This document shows, in pieces, positions 52,168 to 61,783 of a stretch of 64,000 nt of DNA. Source of the DNA: an uncultured Spirochaetales bacterium. Its GTDB lineage: Bacteria > Spirochaetota > Spirochaetia > Sphaerochaetales > Sphaerochaetaceae. Positions within the stretch are counted from its first letter, which is position 1, and the number at the start of each line of letters is the position of its first letter. The notes under the pieces are model-generated. The model did no database searches, was not told the origin of the DNA, and saw nothing but the letters and a program-made list of their open reading frames with translations. Where the stretch lies: the NCBI GenBank assembly GCA_944393005.1, contig CALXYO010000002.1:124001-188000 (forward strand), in the 5' to 3' direction. Made by a program: the position numbers and the translations under genes.

Positions 52168-52911
52168 ATGGAAAACAAAGAGTTTTTAAACAGGATCGAG
52201 ATCGTTCTCGTGGATACGCAGGACGGAGCGAACATAGGTTCTGTCTGCCGTGCCATGAAGACAATGGGGCTGACACATCTTACTCTTGTCACAAAAAGAA
52301 ACTATGACGAGAACAGGGTGAGAACCCTTGCACTGCATGCCTCTGATCTGTACGAGAATGCAAAACGTACGGAGAGTCTGGAAGACGCCATAAAGGACAG
52401 CATTCTTGCAGTGGGAGCCACAAGACGCAGGGGGAAATACCGCAAGCTCTCCTCCTTCTCGCCGGAACAGCTTGCATCCCATATAAGTTCACTTCCCGAT
52501 GGCAAGGTATCCATCGTGTTCGGCCGTGAATCCGACGGTCTCACAGACGAGGAAGTGATGTCATGTTCGGCTGTCGTGTCGATACCGACAAGCGAGGCAT
52601 TCCCTTCCCTCAACCTTTCCCAGGCTGTGCAGATCATCGCCTACACGCTTTTCACAAAGGCACAGATCTATCCGCAGGGAATGACTGCGGTCACTCATGA
52701 AAGAGTAAGACAGGCCGTTGATGATGCATCATCCCACCTGAGCGCCATCGGATACTACAAATGGGACGAGGAAAGGAAATGGACGGAGAACTTTCTCAAG
52801 GATCTTCTGGAACGCGCAGCACTGAGCGAGAGCGAGATGCAGAGGTTCGACAAGCTCTTTGCAAAAATAGAGAACATAAAAATCCACAAGGAGGGAATCA
52901 AGAATGAGTGA
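52168..52911 (+). CDS. tRNA 2'-O-methyltransferase, TrmJ/SpoU family
   Basis: A 247-aa SPOUT methyltransferase with the knot motifs IVFGRESDGLTDEEV and IPTSEAFPSLNLSQAV, matching the TrmJ subgroup that methylates position 32 in the tRNA anticodon loop. ATG 52168 puts the first family block (IEIVLVDTQDGANIGSVCRAM) about 8 residues from the start, as usual. The in-frame TTG at 52138 directly follows a -10-like TAAACT (52132-52137) and so would be untranscribed. No clear Shine-Dalgarno is present. It overlaps the next gene by 8 bp. Confidence 0.88.
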   Translation: MENKEFLNRIEIVLVDTQDGANIGSVCRAMKTMGLTHLTLVTKRNYDENRVRTLALHASDLYENAKRTESLEDAIKDSILAVGATRRRGKYRKLSSFSPEQLASHISSLPDGKVSIVFGRESDGLTDEEVMSCSAVVSIPTSEAFPSLNLSQAVQIIAYTLFTKAQIYPQGMTAVTHERVRQAVDDASSHLSAIGYYKWDEERKWTENFLKDLLERAALSESEMQRFDKLFAKIENIKIHKEGIKNE

Positions 52912-53713
52912 CTTCACGGATTTTCTGAATCCCATGCCCCGTGTAATCGCGCACAGGGGCGACAGCAAAAACTACCCGGAAAACACCCTTCCCGCTTTCC
53001 GCTCCGCAGTTGAGATGGATATTGACGTGATCGAAACCGATATCCACATCACAAAAGACGGCAGGCTTGTGATCTGGCATGACCCGACACTTGAGCGCAA
53101 CACAGACGGCAAAGGAAGAATCGAAGACCATACTCTCTCGGAGCTTAGACAGTTCGATGCCGGCTATACCTTCAGCGCAGACGGAGGAAAGACATTCCCG
53201 TTCAGGGGAAAAGGTGTAAGGATATGCACACTTGATGAAGCTCTTGAGGAATGCCCTGATGAGCGTTTCAACATTGACCTGAAGACAAAATGTCCCCAGA
53301 TCGTTGATGAATTCATCAAGGTGATCAGGGGGCATAATGCCGTACACCGTATCGTCGGAGCCTCATTCCATCTCTCTAATCTCAGAAGACTGAGAAAGAA
53401 TGCCCCGGACTTCCTGACAAGCGTCACCACAGCAGAAGTCGTGCCTCTTCTCTTCCGCCAGAAGACGCATACACTGCCCCGCTCATTCAGCAGAAAGATC
53501 ATATTCCAGATTCCGCGCCGTGCATCATTTATTGAAGTCGTCACGCCTGATTTCGTGAAACAGATGCATGAAAGGGATGCAGTCATAATGGTATGGACCA
53601 TAAATGAGGAAGCTGAGATGAGAGAACTCTTCGCCATGGGTGTCGATTCTGTCATGACTGATGATCCTGCCCTTGTGATCAAGGTTGCAAAGGATATGGG
53701 ACTGAGAAATTAG
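52904..53713 (+). CDS. Glycerophosphodiester phosphodiesterase
   Basis: A 269-aa GDPD-family TIM barrel hydrolysing glycerophosphodiesters to glycerol-3-phosphate and an alcohol. Catalytic and metal residues appear in VIAHRGDSKNYPENTLPAF, ETDIHITKDGRLVIWHDPTL, and FNIDLKTK. It has no signal peptide, so it is cytoplasmic. GGAGG lies in the end of the trmJ-like gene. Confidence 0.92.
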   Translation: MSDFTDFLNPMPRVIAHRGDSKNYPENTLPAFRSAVEMDIDVIETDIHITKDGRLVIWHDPTLERNTDGKGRIEDHTLSELRQFDAGYTFSADGGKTFPFRGKGVRICTLDEALEECPDERFNIDLKTKCPQIVDEFIKVIRGHNAVHRIVGASFHLSNLRRLRKNAPDFLTSVTTAEVVPLLFRQKTHTLPRSFSRKIIFQIPRRASFIEVVTPDFVKQMHERDAVIMVWTINEEAEMRELFAMGVDSVMTDDPALVIKVAKDMGLRN

Positions 53714-53727
53714 CGGAGGAAAAAGAT

Positions 53728-54828
53728 ATGAAAAGCAAGGTATATTATTCAGATCTGAGAACAGGTTTCAACAACTCTCTTATCGACAAACTCACAAGGC
53801 TCATGGAGAAAGCCGGTATTGCCGATATAGATTTCACAAACCAGTATGTTGCCATAAAGATGCATTTCGGGGAACCGGGGAATCTTGCGTTCCTGCGTCC
53901 CAACTGGGCAAAGTGCGTTGCCGATGAAGTGAAGAAACTCGGTGGCAGACCATTCCTCACAGACTGCAACACGCTTTATGTCGGAGGAAGGAAAAATACG
54001 CTTGATCATCTGGACAGCGCAAATCTCAACGGTTTCAATCCACTTTCCACTGGCTGCCAGATCATAATCGCAGACGGTCTGAAGGGAACTGATGAAGTTG
54101 ATGTGGAAGTTGACGGCAATTATGTCAGGAAAGCCCATATCGGACGTGCTGTGATGGATGCTGACATTTTCATAAGCCTCACCCATTTCAAAGGACACGA
54201 ATCGACCGGCTTCGGCGGTGCGCTGAAAAACATAGGCATGGGCTGCGGTTCCAGGGCCGGGAAAATGGACATGCACTCACAGGGCAAGCCTGTGGTTGAT
54301 GAAAGCAAATGCATAGGCTGTCACCGCTGCGAGAAGATATGTGCACACGGCGCCCCGTCATTCACAGACAGGAAATGCCATATAGATCTCGATAAATGTG
54401 TAGGCTGCGGACGCTGTATAGGCGTCTGTCCGGTCGATGCCATCAATGAAGGAGTATACAACAGCAATGAAATACTGAACTGCAAGATGATGGAATACGC
54501 GAAGGCTGTCGTTCAGAACCGGCCCCGTTTCCATATTGCCATTGCAGTTGACATATCGCCGAACTGTGACTGCCATAATGAGAATGACGCACCGATCACA
54601 CCTAATGTAGGCATGTTTGCGTCCTTTGATCCTGTCGCACTTGACCAGGCCTGTGCCGATGCGGTGAACGCAATGCCCGTAAACCATAACACCATGCTGG
54701 ATGAGGCGCATGAACATACAGGAGATCATTTCCATGACATCCACCCGGACACTTCATGGAAGCAGGGTCTTGAATACGCACAGTCAATCGGCCTCGGTTC
54801 AAGGGAATACGAGCTAGTCAAAGTATGA
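53728..54828 (+). CDS. DUF362 protein with 2x[4Fe-4S] ferredoxin domain
   Basis: A 366-aa protein. The N-terminal DUF362 region has KMHFGEPGN, LTDCNTLYVGGR and HFKGHESTGFGGALKNIGMGCGSR; a ferredoxin insert carries CIGCHRCEKICAHG and CVGCGRCIGVCP. Such proteins are common in anaerobes and are thought to be Fe-S flavin-free oxidoreductase components, but the reaction is unknown. GGAGG is 8 nt before ATG 53728. It overlaps the following lipoprotein gene by 4 bp. Confidence 0.88.
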   Translation: MKSKVYYSDLRTGFNNSLIDKLTRLMEKAGIADIDFTNQYVAIKMHFGEPGNLAFLRPNWAKCVADEVKKLGGRPFLTDCNTLYVGGRKNTLDHLDSANLNGFNPLSTGCQIIIADGLKGTDEVDVEVDGNYVRKAHIGRAVMDADIFISLTHFKGHESTGFGGALKNIGMGCGSRAGKMDMHSQGKPVVDESKCIGCHRCEKICAHGAPSFTDRKCHIDLDKCVGCGRCIGVCPVDAINEGVYNSNEILNCKMMEYAKAVVQNRPRFHIAIAVDISPNCDCHNENDAPITPNVGMFASFDPVALDQACADAVNAMPVNHNTMLDEAHEHTGDHFHDIHPDTSWKQGLEYAQSIGLGSREYELVKV

Positions 54829-55331
54829 AATCTAAATTTATAGCATTTATATTTATGCTTCTATTGATTACAACTGTCTCATGCAGCAATGAGACAGTTG
54901 TACCATTGTATGATGGGATAGTTGAGAAATTACCAGATTGGTTTTCAAACAGAAGATGGCTTCCCATAAAAGAAACAAGCACACTTCAAAACCCGCCTAT
55001 ATTGGAAACCTCATTTTATGAAATATATGAAGTTTCTGAAGACTATGAAGAATATCCGCCACTCGGATATTTCTATGGCGTTTTTGATGGTTTCAAGAAT
55101 ATGAATGGACTTCAGTTCTCAACTACTGCAGAAAACAACAAATATATTATCAGTATTGTCCTTGACACTATAATGGATGGTAGGAAACTATTCTCTGAAG
55201 GTGAAATCACATATGAATTAACAGGAAATGGGCAGATGAAGTATACGTGGGATACCATGAATTATTTTACAACAGAGGAAGAGACCCAAACCTATCACCA
55301 ATTAGATACTGTTATGTATAAACAGGAATAA
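54825..55331 (+). CDS. AT-rich lipoprotein gene of unknown function
   Basis: A 168-aa protein with signal sequence KSKFIAFIFMLLLITTVSC and lipobox T-V-S-C, giving a lipoprotein. The mature part has no recognisable domain; it is acidic with several Tyr-rich segments (YEIYEVSEDYEEYPPLGYFYG). The first 180 bases count at about 36% G+C, against about 50% in the gene before it, and codon choice shifts toward A/T endings, suggesting recent acquisition. A perfect 14-bp inverted repeat covers the lipobox codons, and an 11-bp one follows the stop. Confidence 0.7.
   Translation: MKSKFIAFIFMLLLITTVSCSNETVVPLYDGIVEKLPDWFSNRRWLPIKETSTLQNPPILETSFYEIYEVSEDYEEYPPLGYFYGVFDGFKNMNGLQFSTTAENNKYIISIVLDTIMDGRKLFSEGEITYELTGNGQMKYTWDTMNYFTTEEETQTYHQLDTVMYKQE
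54869..54902. repeat. Perfect 14-bp inverted repeat inside the lipoprotein gene
   Basis: TACAACTGTCTCAT (54869-54882), 6-nt loop GCAGCA, ATGAGACAGTTGTA (54889-54902). It spans codons 16-26 around the lipobox. No T-run follows. Confidence 0.9.
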
Positions 55332-55337
55332 TTTATT

Positions 55338-55374
55338 GTCCACGGTTTTAGAGAAGTATGAACAAACCGTGGAC
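55338..55374. terminator. Perfect 11-bp hairpin between convergent genes
   Basis: GTCCACGGTTT (55338-55348), 15-nt loop, AAACCGTGGAC (55364-55374), between the lipoprotein gene stop (55331) and the nagB stop (55432). There is no clear T-run on either strand, so it may be a weak bidirectional terminator or a mobile-element scar. Confidence 0.5.
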
Positions 55375-55431
55375 GACATACCTTAAAATAATCTTAAGAA
55401 AGATTCTATAAATTAACTAATCATTTGCGAC

Positions 55432-56241
55432 TCAAAGAATTGATTCCACATCAAGATGGCTGCTTTCAATATCCTTGAAGTACTTGTATGTATCGACCTT
55501 GAGCTCGCCGCATGCTGGTTCATCACATACGATGATTGCCTTCGGATGCATCTGAAGGGCCGAGCATGTCCAGTACTGGGAAACAGAACCTTCAACGGTT
55601 GCCTGAAGCGCTCTTGCCTTGTTGTGTCCGTTCACAAGGATTATTACCTCTTTGCTGTCAGTGACGGTCTGGACACCTACAGTAAGTGCAGTGCTCGGCA
55701 CCGCATTGACATCGTTGTTAAAGAAGCGGGAGTTCATGACCTTTGTGTCATATGTAAGCGTTTTCTGCCTTGTCCTTGATGAAAGAGAGCTGAAAGGCTC
55801 ATTGAAGGCAATGTGACCGTCAGCACCGATTCCGCCAAGGAAAAGATCAATACCGCCTACAGAAGCGATCTTGGCTTCATAGCGCTCGCATTCAGCTTTC
55901 AGATCAGGGGCATTGCCATTGAGTATGTTTATGTTCTCTTTCGGAATGTCGATATGATCGAAGAAATTCCTGTGCATGAACGACCAGTAGCTTTCCGGAT
56001 GTTCCTTGGGCAGTCCGACGTATTCATCCATATTGAACGTGATGACATTCCTGAAGGAGATGTATCCTTCCTTGTTTAGGCGGATAAGTTCCTTGTATGT
56101 TCCTATCGGAGAAGAACCGGTCGGGAGACCAAGAATAAACGGACGGTCATTGTCTTTCTGAAAGTCCTTTATCGTTCTTGCAATATATCTTGCAGCCCAC
56201 TTTGACAGATTATCATAATCATTCTGAATGATAACGCGCAT
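55432..56241 (-). CDS. nagB: Glucosamine-6-phosphate deaminase
   Basis: A 269-aa aldose-ketose isomerase/deaminase converting glucosamine-6-phosphate to fructose-6-phosphate and ammonia. It has [17 protein letters not shown] (phosphate loop), [30 protein letters not shown] with catalytic Asp and His, and LTVGVQTV. Length equals that of Escherichia coli NagB. AGGAGG precedes ATG 56241. There is no nagA or transporter beside it. It could feed on amino sugars from glycosaminoglycans or chitin-like food. Confidence 0.96.
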   Translation of the reverse strand: MRVIIQNDYDNLSKWAARYIARTIKDFQKDNDRPFILGLPTGSSPIGTYKELIRLNKEGYISFRNVITFNMDEYVGLPKEHPESYWSFMHRNFFDHIDIPKENINILNGNAPDLKAECERYEAKIASVGGIDLFLGGIGADGHIAFNEPFSSLSSRTRQKTLTYDTKVMNSRFFNNDVNAVPSTALTVGVQTVTDSKEVIILVNGHNKARALQATVEGSVSQYWTCSALQMHPKAIIVCDEPACGELKVDTYKYFKDIESSHLDVESIL

Positions 56242-56278
56242 GAAAAACCTCCTGAGATTTTATTCAGGAATAAGCTTA

Positions 56279-57376
56279 TCATGCCATGACGGATTTGTCC
56301 AACGGAGAAGACTCGATGATTCCGCCTGCGACCACAAGATCCCCGTCATAAACCACACAGCTCTGGCCGGCAGTGACACCTTTCACGGGAGAGAGGAAGT
56401 GCACCTCAAAAGACGTACTGTCTGTCTTTCTGACGTATGCGTCTTCTCCCCTGCTTGCCGATCTGATCTTCACCTGATACACCTTGTCAGAAGAGAAATC
56501 CTCCCTGCTGGTCCAGTTCACGGTATCAACATAGACATATGACTGACCGGCTTCGCTGTCATAACCCACTATGACTCTGTTGTTCACACTGTCGAGCGCA
56601 AGCACATAAAGGGGCTGCGGTGCGGCAATGCCAAGCCCGCGTCTCTGCCCTATGGTGTAATGCCAGAATCCCTTATGGTGGCCGAGTACTTTCCCGTCCG
56701 TGTTCACAATATCACCGATCCGGTCTTCGGCGTTAAGCAGATCGCTGTAATCACCGCCGTAGAAATCCTGGCTTTCCGCCTGTCCTTCCTCATGGAAATG
56801 CTCTCTCACATCAATCTCCCTGACCTGACTTTTCAGATAAGTCCCAAGCGGAAAGAGCGTTGTGGACAACTGCTTCTGGGAAAGCCTGTAAAGGAAATAT
56901 GACTGATCCTTCTTTTCGTCAACAGCCTTTCTGAGTTCCCATCTGCCAATTTCATCATTATATGTTATGCGTGCATAATGTCCGGTTGCGAATTTGTCAA
57001 ATTCAATCCCCTTCTCTCTGGCATAATCAAGGAGGACACCGAATTTGATCTTCTCATTGCACCACACACAGGGATTTGGAGTCCGGGCCGACATGTATTC
57101 GCTTCTGAAGTTTTCAAGAACAGTGGACTCGTACAGATCCGAACAGTCCAGCACGGTGTACGGGATACCGAGTTTCCTGCAGAATTCGGCGATATGGACC
57201 TTGTCCTCAGCACGTGCAGGTGAATAACAGCTGTTCGGGCTGACAGGAGCAGGATAAGGGGAATCCTTTTTCCATATAAGCATGGTGACACCTTCAACAT
57301 CATATCCTTCCTTCTTGAGAAGATATGCCGTAACACATGAATCAATACCGCCCGACAGTCCTACCAGTACTTTCAC
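56279..57376 (-). CDS. mnmA: tRNA-specific 2-thiouridylase MnmA
   Basis: A 365-aa enzyme that thiolates U34 of tRNA-Lys/Glu/Gln. PP-loop GLSGGIDSCVTAY is at the N-terminus; the catalytic Cys is in TPNPCVWCNEKIKFG and its partner region in YSLRGLGIAAP-like GQRRGLGIAAPQPLYV. The GTG start at 57376 has GGAG 7 nt upstream. Confidence 0.95.
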   Translation of the reverse strand: MKVLVGLSGGIDSCVTAYLLKKEGYDVEGVTMLIWKKDSPYPAPVSPNSCYSPARAEDKVHIAEFCRKLGIPYTVLDCSDLYESTVLENFRSEYMSARTPNPCVWCNEKIKFGVLLDYAREKGIEFDKFATGHYARITYNDEIGRWELRKAVDEKKDQSYFLYRLSQKQLSTTLFPLGTYLKSQVREIDVREHFHEEGQAESQDFYGGDYSDLLNAEDRIGDIVNTDGKVLGHHKGFWHYTIGQRRGLGIAAPQPLYVLALDSVNNRVIVGYDSEAGQSYVYVDTVNWTSREDFSSDKVYQVKIRSASRGEDAYVRKTDSTSFEVHFLSPVKGVTAGQSCVVYDGDLVVAGGIIESSPLDKSVMA

Positions 57377-57413
57377 CTCAGTCTCCTATTCAGCAATATT
57401 CTTGCTTAAAGAC

Positions 57414-57443
57414 AAAAAAAAGGGAAGTACAACCGCACTTCCC
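57414..57443 (-). terminator. Rho-independent terminator after the flavin reductase gene
   Basis: Minus strand: GGGAAGT (57443-57437) pairs with ACTTCCC (57428-57422) around an 8-nt loop, followed by eight T residues (57421-57414). It is a textbook intrinsic terminator. Confidence 0.9.
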
Positions 57444-57463
57444 CTGTTGCCGGAAATTCCCTC

Positions 57464-58018
57464 TTATTTGAATTTCTTTCCCGCATTAAATGCCCTGGCA
57501 ACCACATCACCGAGGGCAACATACTGATTTGCCGCAGCATCAAACGTGATGGGGTCAAGCTTTCTGTAATCGACACAGCCGTCTTCATCAAGTATGGACT
57601 CATCCGCACTTACGTTTCTGATACGCCCGACAAGGTTCTCGCCTCTGATCTCAACCAGTTCACATTCCATGGTAAGAGGAAGCTCGTTGATGACAGGCGC
57701 ATTGACATAGGCGCTCTTCGTTGTTGTGAATCCGGCTCTGGCAAGCTTGTCGGGGACCCTGTTTCCGGATTCGATGCCGAGATAGTCACATGCGGCAGCT
57801 GTCCTGCGTGTAGCGAAACTGATGGTGAAAGCATTGCTCACCTTTATGTTCTTTGTTGTTTTGTGCCCCGCACTAAGGCATATCTCGACAAGATCATCAT
57901 TATAGATGCAGCCCCAGGCCGCATTCATTGCATTTGCATTTCCTTCCTCATCATATGTCCCGATAATAAGTACGGGAAGAGGATACATCCATGTCTTCAC
58001 ACCGAAATCTTTTCTCAT
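57464..58018 (-). CDS. Flavin reductase-like protein (flavoredoxin type)
   Basis: A 184-aa FMN-binding split-barrel protein. Family features are NAMNAAWGCIYNDDLVEIC, HKTTKNI, and NAFTISFATRRTAAACDYLG. Such flavoredoxins pass electrons between ferredoxin/NAD(P)H and acceptors in anaerobes. AGGAG precedes ATG 58018, and a strong terminator isolates it from mnmA. Confidence 0.85.
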   Translation of the reverse strand: MRKDFGVKTWMYPLPVLIIGTYDEEGNANAMNAAWGCIYNDDLVEICLSAGHKTTKNIKVSNAFTISFATRRTAAACDYLGIESGNRVPDKLARAGFTTTKSAYVNAPVINELPLTMECELVEIRGENLVGRIRNVSADESILDEDGCVDYRKLDPITFDAAANQYVALGDVVARAFNAGKKFK

Positions 58019-58069
58019 GATTCATATCTCCTTCCAAATAAGATAACCAAAGAAAAGCCGGTTGTGAAG

Positions 58070-58104
58070 AAAAAGCTCCACACCGCATGGAACGATATGG
58101 AGCT
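58070..58104 (-). terminator. Rho-independent terminator of fusA
   Basis: Minus strand: AGCTCCA (58104-58098) pairs with TGGAGCT (58080-58074), loop 17 nt, then TTTTCTTC. It lies about 30 nt after the fusA stop. Confidence 0.7.
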
Positions 58105-58132
58105 GTTATTAAAAGATTTCAGGGGAAACGGC

Positions 58133-60241
58133 TTATTTCTTTTCAGCCTTCTTCTTTTCCTCGTACTTCTTCTTCAGATCGTCGGAAACACTCTGAGGAA
58201 CCTTGCCGTACTTTGCAACTTCCATTGTGAATTCCGCCTTGCCCTGAGTGAGGGAACGTAGCACTGTGGAGTAACCGAACATTTCTGAAAGAGGAACTTC
58301 AGCGATAACCTGGCACTGGTTGTTGTCTTCCGTTGAAGAGACGATCATACCTCTTCTCTGGTTGATTGAACCGAAGATATTGCCCTGGAATTCGCTCGGA
58401 CCTGATACCTCAACCTTCATGATAGGCTCGAGAATGGCAGGCTTTGCCTTCTCATATGCTTCCTTGAAAGCACCGATGGCAGCTGTCTGGAATGCCATAT
58501 CACTGGAGTCAACCGGGTGCCATGCACCATCGTTGACAACACAGCGCACGCCAACTACAGGGAAGCCGATCTGAGTACCTTTCTTCATTGCACTCTGGAA
58601 GCCCTTGTCACAGGAAGGAATGTATTCAGTTGGAATGGCACCGCCCTTGACCTCATCGACGAACTCATAATCCTTCTGCTCACCATTCTCATCCGGCTGA
58701 ATCGGCTCGATATAACCTGCGACACGTGCATACTGACCGGAACCGCCTGTCTGCTTCTTGTGAGTATAGTTGAAGTCCGCTCTCTGAGTAATGGCTTCTC
58801 TGTAGGCAACCTCGGGCTGACCTACCTTGACTTCTGCCTTGTATTCTCTCTTCATTCTCTCGATATAGACATCGAGGTGAAGCTCACCCATACCCTTGAT
58901 GATTGTCTGTCCTGATTCAGGATCGACATATGTCTGGAATGTCGGGTCTTCCTTTGTGAAGCGGTTGAGAGCCTTTGCCATATTGTCAGCGGCTTTTTTG
59001 TCAACCGGCTCGATCGCAAGCGAGATAACCGGGTTTGGAACGAACATACTTGTCATTGAGTAGTTCAGGGAAGGACCGCAGAATGTATCACCGGAAGCAC
59101 AGTCGATACCGAAGAGAGCTGCGATCTCACCGCATCCTGCCTCATTGATGTCTTCCATTGTGGAAGCATGCATCTTTACAAGGCGTCCGACACGGAACTT
59201 CTTCCTGCTTCTTGTATTGTAGAGCTCATCACCCTTCTTGATTCTGCCCTGATAGACTCTGATGTATGTCAGCTGGCCGAACTGTCCATCCTCAAGCTTG
59301 AATGCGAGAATGACAGGAGGCAGATCGTCTGATGAAACAAGCTCGACTTCCTTCTCGTTGTCATCAAGGTCAAGAGCATAGTTGTGCACGTCTGACGGGC
59401 ATGGGAGGTAGTCGACAACAGCATCAAGCAGAGGCTGGATGCCCTTGTTCTTGTATGCAGAACCCATGAACACCGGGCACAGGCGCAGAGCAATGGTCTC
59501 TTCCCTGACAACCTTCTTGATGAGTTCGACGGAAACATCTTCCATCAGCATTGCTTCCATGAGTTCCTCAGAATTCATGGAGATTGTATCAAGCATCTCC
59601 TCTCTCTTTGCCTTTGCCTCATCCATGAGCTCTGCAGGAATCTCAGCAACGCGCAGACTCTGATGGTCAGCACCGGCATCGAAATAGTAGGCTTTCATCT
59701 CGACAAGGTCCACGACACCTTCAAGCTTGTCCTCAAGTCCTATTGGGATCTGCATGAGAACGGCATTCAGGCCGAGCTTCTCAATGAGCTGGTCCTTGAC
59801 CCTGTACGGATTTGCACCGCTTCTGTCACACTTGTTGACGAATGCGATACGGGGAACATGATATCTCTTCATCTGGCGGTCTACAGTGATTGACTGTGAC
59901 TGAACGCCGCCGACTGAACAGAGAACGAGAATTGCACCGTCAAGAACACGGAGGGAACGTTCTACCTCGATTGTGAAGTCCACGTGGCCCGGAGTGTCGA
60001 TGACGTTGATTTCATGATCTTTCCAGTAAACATTTGTAGCTGCGGATGCAATTGTGATGCCGCGCTCCCTTTCAAGTTCCATGGAGTCCATGGTTGCACC
60101 TACACCGTCCTTGCCGCGGACATCGTGAATAGCGTGGATCTTATTGCAGTAATAAAGAATACGCTCACTGAGTGTTGTCTTACCTGAGTCGATATGAGCA
60201 CTGATTCCGATATTTCTCATATCCTTGAGGTTGTTTACCAT
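58133..60241 (-). CDS. fusA: Elongation factor G, spirochaete/mitochondrial EFG1 type
   Basis: A 702-aa translocation GTPase. G-domain motifs are [17 protein letters not shown] and NKCD; domains II-V follow. The switch I region reads [26 protein letters not shown], with the RGKDGVGA insert shared with mitochondrial EFG1 and the spirochaete group (spdEFG1), unlike the canonical bacterial EF-G. It stands alone, away from any str operon (no rpsL, rpsG or tuf nearby), with its own terminator. GAGAGGAAC precedes ATG 60241. Confidence 0.95.
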   Translation of the reverse strand: MVNNLKDMRNIGISAHIDSGKTTLSERILYYCNKIHAIHDVRGKDGVGATMDSMELERERGITIASAATNVYWKDHEINVIDTPGHVDFTIEVERSLRVLDGAILVLCSVGGVQSQSITVDRQMKRYHVPRIAFVNKCDRSGANPYRVKDQLIEKLGLNAVLMQIPIGLEDKLEGVVDLVEMKAYYFDAGADHQSLRVAEIPAELMDEAKAKREEMLDTISMNSEELMEAMLMEDVSVELIKKVVREETIALRLCPVFMGSAYKNKGIQPLLDAVVDYLPCPSDVHNYALDLDDNEKEVELVSSDDLPPVILAFKLEDGQFGQLTYIRVYQGRIKKGDELYNTRSRKKFRVGRLVKMHASTMEDINEAGCGEIAALFGIDCASGDTFCGPSLNYSMTSMFVPNPVISLAIEPVDKKAADNMAKALNRFTKEDPTFQTYVDPESGQTIIKGMGELHLDVYIERMKREYKAEVKVGQPEVAYREAITQRADFNYTHKKQTGGSGQYARVAGYIEPIQPDENGEQKDYEFVDEVKGGAIPTEYIPSCDKGFQSAMKKGTQIGFPVVGVRCVVNDGAWHPVDSSDMAFQTAAIGAFKEAYEKAKPAILEPIMKVEVSGPSEFQGNIFGSINQRRGMIVSSTEDNNQCQVIAEVPLSEMFGYSTVLRSLTQGKAEFTMEVAKYGKVPQSVSDDLKKKYEEKKKAEKK

Positions 60242-60427
60242 ATTTTAGTTCCTCTCAAATATATAAAACTCATAATTGTGATTTATCTTCTGCCAGCCTT
60301 TTATCGCTGTGCAACTTCATCCGAAGGTGCATATTATTAGTTTTTTTGCATATGTGCAAGACACTTGCTGAAAAAAATATGTGAAGTGTGGTAAACTTCG
60401 CGGCAGTACTTGAAACGGAGAAAAATT

Positions 60428-61168
60428 ATGTCTTACCAGGATGAGAATGCAAAAACGGTCACCAGATGGATTGAAGAAGGATGGCAGTGGGGAACACCGA
60501 TTGACCATGACACATATGAAAAGGCAGCCAGCGGAGACTGGGATGTGCTCCTCACTCCGGTCAGGAAAGTTCCTCATTCCTGGTTCGGAGAACTGAAGGG
60601 GAAAAAGCTGCTCGGCCTTGCATCCGGCGGCGGACAGCAGATACCGGTCTTTTCAGCCAGAGGCGCCATCTGCACCGTTCTTGATTACTGTCAGGCACAG
60701 CTTAAAAGTGAGATAATGGTGGCAGAAAGAGAGGGATACGAAGTCAGGACTGTATGTGCGGACATGTCAAAACCGCTTCCATTTGAGGATGAGTCGTTCG
60801 ACATTATCTTCCATCCGGTTTCAAACTGCTATATCGAGGAAGTGAGACCCCTTTTCAGGGAATGCTTCAGGATACTGAAGAAAGGCGGAATACTGCTTTG
60901 CGGGCTTGACAACGGGATCAACTACATTATCAATGACGACGAGACGGAAATCGTGAATGCCCTGCCCTTCAATCCCCTGAAGAATCCTGAGCTTTACAGG
61001 GAGGATGACGGATATCAATTCTCGCACACATTCGCAGAGCAGATAGGAGGGCAGATCGAAGCCGGTTTCACTCTCACCGATGTTGATGAAGATACAAACG
61101 GGGAAGGCAGGCTTCACGAACTCAACATACCGACATTCTGGATGACAAGAGCCGTGAAACCTTTCTAG
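60428..61168 (+). CDS. Class I SAM-dependent methyltransferase
   Basis: A 246-aa methyltransferase. Motif I is LLGLASGGGQQIPVF (around residue 60), then VLDYCQAQL, VCADMSKPLPFEDESFDIIF and FRECFRILKKGGILLCG. The acceptor is unknown. ATG 60428 has GGAG 7 nt upstream. An extended -10 (TGGTAAACT, about 60390) probably drives it. Confidence 0.88.
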   Translation: MSYQDENAKTVTRWIEEGWQWGTPIDHDTYEKAASGDWDVLLTPVRKVPHSWFGELKGKKLLGLASGGGQQIPVFSARGAICTVLDYCQAQLKSEIMVAEREGYEVRTVCADMSKPLPFEDESFDIIFHPVSNCYIEEVRPLFRECFRILKKGGILLCGLDNGINYIINDDETEIVNALPFNPLKNPELYREDDGYQFSHTFAEQIGGQIEAGFTLTDVDEDTNGEGRLHELNIPTFWMTRAVKPF

Positions 61169-61217
61169 CCGTCTTTCTTTGTGCTACAATTGCACCAGTG
61201 AGCCAAGGAGGAAACAT

Positions 61218-61619
61218 ATGGCAACAGTTTTTGAAATGATCATCAGCGGAGACATTCCGTCAACAAAGCTTTATGAAGATGACAGTGTACTCGTCATTCT
61301 CGATATCAACCCGGTGGAAAAAGGACACAGCCTCGTCATCAGCAAGACAGTATATGAAGATTTCACGCAGTGCCCTTCCGCACAGCTTTCGCACATGATG
61401 GAAATCGCCCAGCGGGTTGCGCTCAAGCTCAAGGCTGAGCTGAAATGCGACGGCACGAATATTCTCATCAACAACGGAAAAGCTTCAGGTCAGGAGATTC
61501 CGCATCTGCATATCCATGTCATACCGCGTTATGACAACGACGGACAAAGTTTCGGCTTCTCAAAGAAGAGCTATGAAGGCGATGAGATAAAAGAATACGG
61601 GAAGAAGCTTGCATTATGA
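61218..61619 (+). CDS. HIT-family nucleotide hydrolase
   Basis: A 133-aa histidine-triad protein; the active-site H-x-H-x-H appears as HLHIHVIPR. N-terminal FEMIISGDIPSTKLYEDD is also typical. HIT proteins hydrolyse nucleoside phosphoramidates or similar. ATG 61218 is favoured by AAGGAGG upstream. It overlaps the next small lipoprotein gene by 4 bp. Confidence 0.93.
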   Translation: MATVFEMIISGDIPSTKLYEDDSVLVILDINPVEKGHSLVISKTVYEDFTQCPSAQLSHMMEIAQRVALKLKAELKCDGTNILINNGKASGQEIPHLHIHVIPRYDNDGQSFGFSKKSYEGDEIKEYGKKLAL

Positions 61620-61783
61620 GAAAACTCATCATTCCGCTGCTGCTGGCGCTTGTCATAACCTCCTGTGCTTCATATACGGTAAGGACAGGACTTGATGCCA
61701 TCGAAGTTCCGCAGCAGACAGTCCTCACTCCGACAAAGCTGAGCGAGATTCAGGCTATGAATTCCGCTCTCCAGAATAACTGA
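61616..61783 (+). CDS. Small lipoprotein, 55 aa
   Basis: ATG 61616 overlaps the HIT stop by 4 bp (ATGA). The product has a signal sequence (RKLIIPLLLALVITSC) with lipobox I-T-S-C at Cys17, then a short mature peptide ASYTVRTGLDAIEVPQQT and a helical tail. It is translationally coupled to the HIT gene. No family is known to me; the clear lipobox makes it a credible gene despite its size. Confidence 0.65.
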   Translation: MRKLIIPLLLALVITSCASYTVRTGLDAIEVPQQTVLTPTKLSEIQAMNSALQNN

